Assembly: GCF_048263515.1 (NCBI RefSeq)
Contig: NZ_JBLXEC010000005.1
Span: 163,140-227,139 of the forward strand
DNA: 64,000 bases
Reading direction: 5' to 3'
Origin: Marinovum sp048263515
Lineage (GTDB): Bacteria; Pseudomonadota; Alphaproteobacteria; Rhodobacterales; Rhodobacteraceae
Shown: in pieces, positions 44,624 to 54,546 of the stretch
Layout: each line of letters starts with the position of its first letter
How positions within the stretch are numbered: position 1 is the stretch's first letter
Program-made: the position numbers and the translations under genes
The notes under the pieces: model-generated
Told to the model about the DNA's origin: nothing
The model's input: the letters and a program-made list of their open reading frames with translations, nothing else
The model's database searches: none

Positions 44624-46039
44624 ATGCAGCATTTTCCGATCTTCGTGAACCTCGCCGGTCAGCGTGTCGTCGTTGCGGGCGGTGGCGAGGCGGCGCTGGC
44701 GAAGCTGCGCCTGCTGTTCAAGACCGAGGCGGCTCTGGTGGTCTACGCGGCCAATCCCGCCGACGAGATCCTGGTCTGGGCCGAGGCGCAGCGCCTGACC
44801 CTGGTGCGCCGTCCACTGGCGCAGGGTGACGTCGCCGGCGCGCGGCTCTTCTATGCCGCTGACGAGGATGCCGCCGAGGATGCCCGCACCTCGGCCATCG
44901 CCCGCGCCGAGGGGGCGCTGGCCAACATCGTCGACAACCTGCATGACAGCGAATTCATCACCCCCGCCATCGTCGACCGTGACCCGGTGACCGTGGCGAT
45001 CGGCACCGAGGGCGCCGCCCCGGTGCTGGCCCGCGCCATCAAGGCCGATCTCGAAGCCCGCCTGCCGGTGCGTCTCGGCCCGCTGGCCCGGATCGGCAAG
45101 GCGTTCCGCAAGATGGCCGATGCCCTGCCGATGGGCCGCGCTCGCCGCGACTTCTGGGCCGATTACTATTTCAACGCCGGCCCCCGCGCCTTTGACGAAA
45201 AAGGGGCCGCCGGCGCCGATGACGCCCTGAAGGACCTGCTCTCCGATCACCTGTCGCGCCAGTCGCGCAAGGGCCACGTGGCCTTTGTCGGCGCCGGCCC
45301 GGGCGATCCCGAGCTGCTGACGCTCAAGGCCCGCCGGGCGCTGGACGAGGCCGACGTGGTGATCCACGACCGGCTGATCAGCCCCGAGATCCTCGAGCTC
45401 GCCCGCCGTGAAGCCACGCTGCTCGACGTCGGCAAGGAGGGTTTCGGCCCCTCGACCAAGCAGGACGACATCAACACGCTGATCGTCGAACACACCCGCC
45501 GCGGCGCCCAGGTGGTGCGGCTGAAATCGGGTGACAGCACGGTCTTTGGCCGGCTGGACGAGGAAATCGACGCCGTCGAAGAGGCCGGTCTGAGCTGGCA
45601 CATCGTCCCCGGCATCACCTCGGCCTCGGCCGCTGTGGCCGCCATCGGCCAGAGCCTGACAAAGCGCGGCCGCAACTCCTCGGTCCGCTTTCTCACCGGC
45701 CATGACACCAAGGGCTTTGCCGATCACGACTGGCGCACTCTGGCCCGCGAGGGCGAGGTCGCGGCGATCTACATGGGCAAGAAATCCGCCCGGTTCATCC
45801 AAGGTAGACTGCTGATGCACGGTGCCGATCCGGCCACCCCGGTGACCATCGTCGAAAACGCCAGCCGCGCCGACCAGCGCATCCTCGAGACCCGGCTGGC
45901 CGATCTGCCCGCCGATCTGGCCGCCGCCGCCGTCGACGGCCCGGCCCTCACCTTCTACGGCCTCGCCCCGCGCGAAGCGGCGCTTGCCCAGCAGGCGCTG
46001 GCCGACAAAGACCTTACCCTGACACAGGAGCTTGCCTGA
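44624..46039 (+). CDS. cysG: Siroheme synthase
   Basis: 471-residue multifunctional enzyme making siroheme from uroporphyrinogen III. The N-terminal precorrin-2 dehydrogenase/ferrochelatase part starts MQHFPIFVNLAGQRVVVAGG and carries the NAD loop GGGEAALAKLRLL. From about residue 222 the SAM-dependent methyltransferase follows: VAFVGAGPGDPELLTLKA, DVVIHDRL, VRLKSGDSTVFGR and IVPGITSASA. It feeds siroheme to the reductase two genes downstream. AGGAGAG before the ATG is a good ribosome site. It overlaps the next gene by one base. Confidence 0.97.
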   Translation: MQHFPIFVNLAGQRVVVAGGGEAALAKLRLLFKTEAALVVYAANPADEILVWAEAQRLTLVRRPLAQGDVAGARLFYAADEDAAEDARTSAIARAEGALANIVDNLHDSEFITPAIVDRDPVTVAIGTEGAAPVLARAIKADLEARLPVRLGPLARIGKAFRKMADALPMGRARRDFWADYYFNAGPRAFDEKGAAGADDALKDLLSDHLSRQSRKGHVAFVGAGPGDPELLTLKARRALDEADVVIHDRLISPEILELARREATLLDVGKEGFGPSTKQDDINTLIVEHTRRGAQVVRLKSGDSTVFGRLDEEIDAVEEAGLSWHIVPGITSASAAVAAIGQSLTKRGRNSSVRFLTGHDTKGFADHDWRTLAREGEVAAIYMGKKSARFIQGRLLMHGADPATPVTIVENASRADQRILETRLADLPADLAAAAVDGPALTFYGLAPREAALAQQALADKDLTLTQELA

Positions 46040-46338
46040 TGCCCCGTCCGTTTACCCCCAAGGTGATCACCGCCAATGCGCTGATCGAAGGCGACGTGAT
46101 CTACCTCACCGAGGATGACCGCTGGAGCCGTACCCTGAAAGAGGCCGAGGTCATCACCGACGAGGCCCACGCCGAGGTACGCCTGCTCGACGCCTCGTCG
46201 CGCCACGCCGAAGCGGTTGGCGTCTACCTCGCCGATGTGGCGGTCAAGGACGGCCGCCCCGAGCCCAGCCACTTCCGCGAGGAATTCCGCCGCACCGGAC
46301 CCTCGAATTATTTCCACGGCAAACAGGCCGAAGGCTGA
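46039..46338 (+). CDS. DUF2849 family protein
   Basis: 99-residue protein of the DUF2849 family, found almost only between cysG and the sulfite reductase gene in alphaproteobacteria. Conserved blocks are KVITANALIEGDVIYLTEDD, AEVRLLDASSRHAEAVGVYL and HFREEFRRTGPSNYFHG. Coupled to cysG by TGATG. A role in sulfite or nitrite reductase assembly is inferred from context only. Confidence 0.88.
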   Translation: MPRPFTPKVITANALIEGDVIYLTEDDRWSRTLKEAEVITDEAHAEVRLLDASSRHAEAVGVYLADVAVKDGRPEPSHFREEFRRTGPSNYFHGKQAEG

Positions 46339-46380
46339 GGTCCGCAAGGATCTCGCCCCAGCCCAACGCAAGGACCGATC

Positions 46381-48045
<1,665 letters not shown>

Positions 48046-48099
48046 TACGGCAAACCCGTCAAAGGTTTCTTCTCTTTCCAAATACGCAAGGGCGAACCA

Positions 48100-48846
48100 G
48101 TGACCCATGTCACCGACATAACAGACCTGCGCGACACCATCGCCAGCCTCAACACCGAGTTCCGCCACCACGGCGCGACCTCGGTGCTCGAGGCGGCGCT
48201 CTCGCGGCCCGAGTTCGGCAAGATCGCCATGGTCTCGAGCTTCGGGGCGGAATCGGTGGCGCTGCTGCATCTCGTGGCGATGGTCGACCGCGCGACGCCG
48301 GTGCTCTTCATCGACACCGAAATGCTCTTTGCCGAGACCCTGGTCTATCAGACCGAGGTCGCTGAACGGCTGGGGTTGAAGAACGTCCAGACGATCCGCG
48401 CCTCGACGACAGAGGTGGCGCGCCGCGACCCCGACGGGGTGCTGCACCAGAGCGACACCGACGCCTGCTGCACCCTGCGCAAGACCGAGCCGCTCGAGGG
48501 GGCTCTGGCCGGGTTCGACGGCTGGATCACCGGGCGCAAGCGCTTCCAATCCGGTACCCGGGCGCAGATGGAGTTCTTCGAGATCGAGGATGCCACTGGC
48601 CGCATCAAGGTCAACCCGCTGGCCTTCTGGGCGCCGGGGGACGTGGCCGCCTACATGGACGAAAACCGCCTGCCGCGCCATCCGCTGGTGGCCCAGGGCT
48701 ATCCCAGCATCGGCTGCGCGCCCTGTACCTCCAAGGTGAAACCGGGCGAGGACCCGCGCGCCGGACGCTGGCGCGGGGCAGAGAAAGAAGAATGCGGCAT
48801 CCATTTTGTCAACGGCAAGATGGTGCGAAAAGGAGAGACAGCATGA
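48100..48846 (+). CDS. cysH: Phosphoadenylyl/adenylyl-sulfate reductase, Fe-S type
   Basis: 248-residue enzyme reducing activated sulfate to sulfite. The substrate loop is VSSFGAESVALLHL. The four cysteines of a 4Fe-4S cluster are present as C-C (TDACCTLRKTEPL) and C-x2-C (YPSIGCAPCTS), which marks the APS-type enzyme able to use adenylyl sulfate. ECGIHF supplies the catalytic C-terminal Cys. Start GTG 48100, with AAGGGCG upstream. Its stop overlaps the next gene by 4 bases. Confidence 0.95.
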   Translation: MTHVTDITDLRDTIASLNTEFRHHGATSVLEAALSRPEFGKIAMVSSFGAESVALLHLVAMVDRATPVLFIDTEMLFAETLVYQTEVAERLGLKNVQTIRASTTEVARRDPDGVLHQSDTDACCTLRKTEPLEGALAGFDGWITGRKRFQSGTRAQMEFFEIEDATGRIKVNPLAFWAPGDVAAYMDENRLPRHPLVAQGYPSIGCAPCTSKVKPGEDPRAGRWRGAEKEECGIHFVNGKMVRKGETA

Positions 48847-49244
48847 CCGAGACACCAGTGATCGTGCGCGATACCGGCTTTCAACCCGAGGATTGGTTCG
48901 AGGATTTCGACAGCGCAACGGCGCTTGACCTCGCCCCCGACGCCGATGTCGAGGCGCTGGCCGACAGGCTTCCCGGGGTGCAGATGATCCGGGTGGATTT
49001 CCCCAGCTTCGCCGATGGCCGGGGCTTCACCATCGCGCGGCTCCTGCGGCTCAAGGGCTATACCGGCCGGCTGCGTGCCAAGGGCCACGTGCTGGCCGAC
49101 CAATACGCCATGGCGCGCCGCGCGGGCTTTGACGAGGTGGAGATCTCCGCCGATCTCGCCGCCCGGCAGCCCGAGGACCAATGGCAGTTCCGCGCCGACT
49201 GGCAGGGCCACGACTACCAGTCGCGGCTGCGCGCCCGCGGCTGA
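48843..49244 (+). CDS. DUF934 family protein
   Basis: 133-residue protein of the DUF934 family, regularly paired with cysH. Blocks VQMIRVDFPSFADGRGFTIARLLRL, quoted by its ends V-Q-M-I-R and A-R-L-L-R-L, LRAKGHVLADQYAMARRAGFDEVEI (ends likewise) and YQSRLRARG are conserved. Coupled to cysH by ATGA. It is thought to help sulfite reduction, but no activity is known to me. A terminator follows. Confidence 0.88.
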   Translation: MTETPVIVRDTGFQPEDWFEDFDSATALDLAPDADVEALADRLPGVQMIRVDFPSFADGRGFTIARLLRLKGYTGRLRAKGHVLADQYAMARRAGFDEVEISADLAARQPEDQWQFRADWQGHDYQSRLRARG

Positions 49245-49270
49245 GCCTTCCCGAACCCCGGGGCAGGGCA

Positions 49271-49297
49271 GGGCGCGACAGCGCGCCCCTTTCTCTG
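49271..49297 (+). terminator. Terminator after the cys cluster
   Basis: GGGCGCG-ACAG-CGCGCCC forms a 7-bp stem followed by CTTTCTCT, 26 bases after the DUF934 stop. It implies that fpr has its own promoter. Confidence 0.7.
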
Positions 49298-49350
49298 CCT
49301 TGCAGCATTGTATAAAGTGAGGTGTCGGCAGCCGCTGTCGGCAGGATGAA

Positions 49351-50199
49351 ATGACAGAGTTGACCAACGTGACCGAAGCCAAAGCCATCAAAGTGCCCAC
49401 CCTGCCGGACGCCCAGACCGTGACCTCGGTCACCCATTGGACCGACCGGCTGTTCTCCTTCCGGGTGACGCGCCCTGCCAGCTTGCGTTTCCGGTCGGGC
49501 GAGTTCGTGATGATCGGCCTGATGGGCGAGCCGCACCCCGAGACCGGCAAGGTCAAGCCGCTGCTGCGCGCCTATTCCATCGCCTCGCCCTCCTGGGACG
49601 AAGAGCTCGAGTTCTACTCGATCAAGGTGCAGGACGGTCCGCTGACCTCCCGCCTGCAGCACATCCAGCCCGGCGACGAGATTATCCTGCGCCCCAAGCC
49701 GGTCGGCACCCTGGTGCATGACGCGCTGCTGCCCGGCAAACGCCTGTGGTTCTTTGCCACCGGCACCGGCTTCGCGCCTTTCGCCTCGCTCCTGCGCGAA
49801 CCGCAGACCTACGAGGACTACGACGAGATCGTCATCACCCACACCTGCCGCGAGGCCGGTGAACTGACCTATGGTCGCGACCTGATCGAGAGCCTGAAGC
49901 AGGACGAACTCCTCAACGAGCTGATCGGCGAGGGCTTCTGGAAGAAGATCAAGTACTACCCCACGACCACCCGGGAAGAGAGCGCCAAGATGGGCCGGAT
50001 CACCGACCTGATGCGTTCCGGCGAGGCCTTTGCAGATTTGGGCGTCGCGCCGCTCTCGCCCGAGACCGACCGCGCGATGATCTGCGGCAACCTCGCCTTC
50101 AACCTCGAGCTGAAGGAAATGCTCGAAGGCTACGGCCTTGTCGAAGGCGCCAACTCCAATCCGCAGCATTACGTGGTCGAGAAGGCCTTCCTCGACTGA
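49351..50199 (+). CDS. fpr: Ferredoxin-NADP reductase
   Basis: 282-residue FAD enzyme passing electrons between NADPH and ferredoxin. FVMIGLMGEP, LLRAYSIASPSWDEELEFYSIKV (quoted by its ends) and GTLVHDALLPGKRLWFFATGTGFAPF hold the FAD (R-A-Y-S) and NADP (G-T-G-F-A-P-F) motifs. It ends HYVVEKAFLD, the class-typical C-terminus. Behind the cys cluster, it is the likely electron source for the sulfite reductase. Confidence 0.95.
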   Translation: MTELTNVTEAKAIKVPTLPDAQTVTSVTHWTDRLFSFRVTRPASLRFRSGEFVMIGLMGEPHPETGKVKPLLRAYSIASPSWDEELEFYSIKVQDGPLTSRLQHIQPGDEIILRPKPVGTLVHDALLPGKRLWFFATGTGFAPFASLLREPQTYEDYDEIVITHTCREAGELTYGRDLIESLKQDELLNELIGEGFWKKIKYYPTTTREESAKMGRITDLMRSGEAFADLGVAPLSPETDRAMICGNLAFNLELKEMLEGYGLVEGANSNPQHYVVEKAFLD

Positions 50200-50272
50200 G
50201 CCGGCCCGGGGCAGCGCGGCCTGACCCGCAGCGCTGAACTGCCTGCCCCGCCCCCAGGCCAAGTGAAGGAAT

Positions 50273-50323
50273 GGGGGGCCAGCCCCCCAAACCCCCCGAG
50301 GGTATTTTCAAACAGAAGAAGAC
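50273..50323 (+). repeat. Dispersed repeat, copy 2a
   Basis: G-run/C-run hairpin then CCCCGAGGGTATTTTCAAAC and AGAAGAAG. It lies in the convergent spacer between fpr and infC and faces copy 2b. Confidence 0.75.
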
Positions 50324-50336
50324 AGGACCCGCGCCT

Positions 50337-50398
50337 TCGTCTTCCTCTTGCTTCAAATACCCTCGGGGGAGGCCGCAGGCCGGGGGCAGAGCCCCCAT
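50337..50398 (-). repeat. Dispersed repeat, copy 2b (inverted)
   Basis: Read on the minus strand: GGGGGCTCTGCCCCCGGCC, then CCCCGAGGGTATTTGAAGC and AAGAGGAAG. Together with copy 2a it makes a large inverted repeat of about 125 bases. The two copies have diverged. Confidence 0.7.
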
Positions 50399-50413
50399 TC
50401 CCCACCAGACAAA

Positions 50414-50445
50414 CGCAAAACGCCGGAGCGACAGCCCCGGCGTTT
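50414..50445 (-). terminator. Rho-independent terminator of infC
   Basis: On the minus strand AAACGCCGG pairs with CCGGCGTTT and is followed by TTTTGCG, 24 bases after the infC stop. Confidence 0.8.
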
Positions 50446-50468
50446 GTCATCTGCGCTTGAAATGGCGC

Positions 50469-51017
50469 TTACTTGTGCGGCAGCGGGCCGATCATCATGA
50501 TCATCTGACGGCCTTCCATCTTCGGCATGTTCTCGATCTTGCCGATTTCCTTGACGTCTTCCGCCACCCGTTCGAGCAGCTCGCGGCCGAGGTTCTGGTG
50601 CGCCATCTCGCGGCCGCGGAACCGCAGGGTGACCTTCACCTTGTCGCCGTTCTCGAGGAACTTGAAGACGTTGCGCATCTTGACCTCGTAGTCATGGGTG
50701 TCCGTGTTGGGACGGAACTTCACCTCTTTGACTTCGATGATCTTCTGCTTCTTGCGTGCCTCGGATTCCCGCTTCTGCTGTTCGTACTTGAACTTGCCGA
50801 AGTCCATGATCTTGCAGACCGGTGGCGTGGCGTTGGGCGAAATCTCGACGAGGTCGAGCCCGGCATCTGCCGCCATCTCCATCGCGCGGGCGGGCGTCAC
50901 GACGCCGACGTTTTCACCTTCGGCACCGATCAGGCGGATCTCGGGGGCTCGGATACGTTCATTCACGCGCGGGCCGGTGTCTCTTGTCGGGGGCGCGTTG
51001 TGAGGTCTGCGGGCTAT
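50469..51017 (-). CDS. infC: Translation initiation factor IF-3, non-canonical AUA start
   Basis: IF-3 proof-reads initiation and blocks subunit joining. A GTG at 50966 would give 165 residues (NERIRAPEIRL). In-frame sequence continues upstream as ARRPHNAPPTRDTGPRV, which I recognise as the normal N-terminus of Rhodobacterales IF-3. This extension begins at ATA (51015-51017) with AGGA eight bases before it. Hence I annotate an AUA start giving 182 residues. Non-canonical infC starts (AUU in E. coli) let IF-3 repress its own translation. The rest, including KIMDFGKFKYEQQK and VTLRFRGREMAHQ, is standard. Confidence 0.9.
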   Translation of the reverse strand: MARRPHNAPPTRDTGPRVNERIRAPEIRLIGAEGENVGVVTPARAMEMAADAGLDLVEISPNATPPVCKIMDFGKFKYEQQKRESEARKKQKIIEVKEVKFRPNTDTHDYEVKMRNVFKFLENGDKVKVTLRFRGREMAHQNLGRELLERVAEDVKEIGKIENMPKMEGRQMIMMIGPLPHK

Positions 51018-51224
51018 GACGTTGTTCCTTTGTCAGTTTCAACCTTGAAATCAGGCTGCAAGGTAGTGGGCGACGCCCCGTCTTTCAAGCGTATAATCAG
51101 GGCAGAGGGCGCGCCCGGTCTGCTTTTCCCCTTGCGCATGCTGCAACTGCAGCGCAGGTCTGCAGGGGAAGGGGGCCGCGGGGGTTCGCTGCCCTGTCAC
51201 ACGTAGTCTGAGGGGATTAACGAG

Positions 51225-52235
51225 ATGGAAAAAACACACTGGGTTGTCATCGCTGTCGTTGCCGCCGTGGCCATTGGCGCGGGCGTGCTTCTCTATCCCG
51301 GCACTGAGGCGCCCGAGAGCCCCGAGGCACCGGTGGCCGAAGCCCCGGCACCGGCCGAGGAGACCGTGACCGCCGAGGTCGCGCGGGTGGCCGAGCCCGA
51401 GCCTGCCGTCGAGGAGGACGAAGCCGAGGTCGAGGCCGAGGTTGAAGAGACCGCCGAAGCATCCGACGCAGCTGCCGAAGACGTGCAGGCCGCGGTCGAC
51501 GAGGTGATCGAGAGCGTCGAGGAAGCCGGGGCCGAGGCCGTCGCCACGGTGGAAGACGCCGTGAGCCAGGCCGAGGCCGCCGTCGACGAGGCCCTGGCCG
51601 CCGTGACCGAAGCGCCTGAGGCCGAGGCGAGCGCAGAGGCCGAGGTCGCGACCGAGGCTGATGTGGCCGAGGAGGTGGCTGAAGCCACCGAAGAGGCGGC
51701 CGAAGGCGTGGTCGACGCCACCGAGGAGGCTGCGGCAGAGGCCGAGGCCGCTGCAGAGCGGGTGAAGCCGGAGACGGCGGACGTCATCTCCTCTGAAGAG
51801 GTCGCCGCAATGGCGGACGACGCCGAGAACACCGCGACCGACATGGCGGATGCGGCGACGGAAGACGCGGCCGAGGCCGGTGAGGCCGTGGTCGAGGGAG
51901 CCGAAGCGGCAGCTGACGCCGTGGAAGCGACCTCGGAGGAGACCGCCACCGAGGTCGGCGAGGTCATTGTCGAGGCGCTCGAGCCGGAGGCCGAGGCTGC
52001 CGAAACCGCCGAAGGCACCGAAGAGGTTGCGCCGGAAGAGCTGCTGACGCTCGACGGCTTCGACTACGACAAGGTCATCACCCTGATCGACGAAAGCGAG
52101 GAAGTCAGCCCGCTGCTCAAGACCCCGCTGAAAGCGGCGCTCGAGCAGGCGCGCGACAATCCCGAGCTGCTCGAAGCCGCGCTGGAGCGGGTGCGGGATG
52201 CGCTTGGCATCGAGGCGCCCGCCGAGGCCGAGTAA
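51225..52235 (+). CDS. Membrane-anchored Ala/Glu-rich protein of unknown function
   Basis: 336 residues. One N-terminal membrane helix (residues 6-24) is followed by some 240 residues made almost only of Ala, Glu, Val, Asp and Thr in heptad-like helical repeats (EEAAAEAEAAAERV and similar). A distinct C-terminal block of about 60 residues follows (LLTLDGFDYDKVITLIDES, LLKTPLKAALEQARDNPELL). The acidic rod suggests a periplasmic spacer presenting the C-terminal domain. GAGGGG upstream of the ATG supports the start. The strong composition bias means database matches will mislead. It does not resemble its neighbours in function. Confidence 0.72.
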   Translation: MEKTHWVVIAVVAAVAIGAGVLLYPGTEAPESPEAPVAEAPAPAEETVTAEVARVAEPEPAVEEDEAEVEAEVEETAEASDAAAEDVQAAVDEVIESVEEAGAEAVATVEDAVSQAEAAVDEALAAVTEAPEAEASAEAEVATEADVAEEVAEATEEAAEGVVDATEEAAAEAEAAAERVKPETADVISSEEVAAMADDAENTATDMADAATEDAAEAGEAVVEGAEAAADAVEATSEETATEVGEVIVEALEPEAEAAETAEGTEEVAPEELLTLDGFDYDKVITLIDESEEVSPLLKTPLKAALEQARDNPELLEAALERVRDALGIEAPAEAE

Positions 52236-52271
52236 GACCATGCTGCGCCCGGTTCTGGCCGGGCGCAGCCG

Positions 52272-53257
<986 letters not shown>

Positions 53258-53261
<4 letters not shown>

Positions 53262-54217
53262 GCGCCGGTCCTCAGAACGCGGACCATTTCGGCCAGAATC
53301 GAGACGGCGATCTCGGCCGGGCTGGCGGCGCCGATGTCGAGGCCGATGGGCCCATGGATGCGGGCGCATTGTTCGGGCGTGAACCCGGCCTCGGCCATCC
53401 GCTCGAGCCGCTTGGCCTGGGTCCGGGTCGAGCCGAGGGCGCCGATGTAGAAGACATCCGCCCCGAGCGCCGCGATCAGCGCCGGGTCGTCGAGCTTGGG
53501 GTCATGGGTCAGCAGGCAGAGCGCGGTGCGGCTGTCGAGCCCCAGCGCCGCCACCGCCTCGTCGGGCCAGTCATGCAGCAGCCGCGTTTTGGGGAAGCGG
53601 GCGGGCGAGGCAAAGCTCTCGCGCGGGTCGATCACCACCGGGTCATAGCCGATATCGCGCGCCATCGGCACCAGGTGCTGGGCGATATGCACCGCGCCCA
53701 CGACGATCAGCCGCAGCGGTGGGTTGTGGATGGCGACAAAGGTCTCGCCGTCCTCTTGAAAGCCCGAGCGGTCCATGCGGAAACGCCTTGCGTGGTCGGT
53801 CGTGTCGAGCCGGCGGCTCTGGCTGACGATGTTCACCACATAAGCCACCGGGCGACGGTCGGCGCGGGCCTCGACCAGATCGGCCAGCAGCGGCTCTGGC
53901 AGGGCGGCGCCCACGGGTTCCACCAGCACCCGGATGGTGCCGCCGCAGGCCAGGCCCACGGCAAAGGCGTCGCCGTCGGACACGCCGTATTCCAGCACGC
54001 GGGCTTCGCCGGCCTCGAGCGCCTCGAGCGCCTCGACCACCACCGCGCCTTCGACGCAACCACCCGAGACCGAGCCTGCCATCTCGCCCGCGCCGCTGAT
54101 CGCCAGCTGCGCCCCGATCCGACGCGGCGCGCTGCCCCAGGTTTCGATCACCGTGGCCAGAGCGGCGCCCGTGCCGGCGCGGTGCCAGTCGAGCGCGGTT
54201 TCCGGTATGCCCTTCAT
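53258..54217 (-). CDS. XdhC/CoxI family Mo-cofactor maturation protein
   Basis: 319-residue chaperone that binds and sulfurates molybdenum cofactor for xanthine/CO dehydrogenase-type enzymes. The N-terminal CoxI domain has TVIETWGSAPRRIGAQLAI, quoted by its ends, VSGGCVEGAVV with the conserved Cys, and LACGGTIRVLVEP. The C-terminal Rossmann-like domain starts LRLIVVGAVHIAQHL and ends with IGALGSTRTQAKR and HGPIGLDIGAASPAEIA. AGGAGG before the ATG at 54217 sets the start; the longer frame upstream is not coding. Coupled to the MoeA-like gene. Confidence 0.92.
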
Positions 54218-54318
54218 CTGATGTCCTCCTGAGCGGCAGTCTAGCAGACTTGCCGGGACTGTCTGCAGGGAGGAAGGTGGACGTTGGTCGGAGACGAGGG
54301 CTCTGCGTCGGCCATGAG

Positions 54319-54339
54319 GTCCCGGGGCAAGCCCGGGAC
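54319..54339. repeat. 8-5-8 palindromic repeat, copy 4
   Basis: GTCCCGGG and CCCGGGAC pair perfectly around a GCAAG loop. The outermost pairs differ from copies 1-3, but the stem is kept. Confidence 0.65.
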
Positions 54340-54436
54340 GGGGGCGGGCGTTGGGGGGCTTTTGCTGCTGGGAGTGGTGGAGGACCGGGTGGGGCGCGGA
54401 AATTGTTGAATGTCGCGCGAGGGGTGTGTGTGGATT

Positions 54437-54483
54437 GGGGGCTCTGCCCCCAAACCCCCGAGGGTATTTTTGAACAGAAGAAG
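54437..54483 (+). repeat. Dispersed repeat, copy 3
   Basis: GGGGGCTCTGCCCCC hairpin, then CCCCCGAGGGTATTTTTGAA and CAGAAGAAG. It is the best preserved of the copies and matches copy 1 over the last 20 bases. Confidence 0.75.
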
Positions 54484-54546
54484 CAGGGGGTGGGGGCTTG
54501 ATGTCGGCCATTTGGCGGCAGGCAGACGTGGAACTTGCGCCGGTTT

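Larger units (their letters stand above)
54218..54546. other. Intergenic stretch between XdhC and kinase genes
   Basis: There is no gene here. It contains an 8-5-8 palindromic repeat (54319-54339) and a dispersed repeat copy (54437-54483). The promoter of the XdhC gene should lie near 54240-54300, but I see no convincing consensus. Confidence 0.6.
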
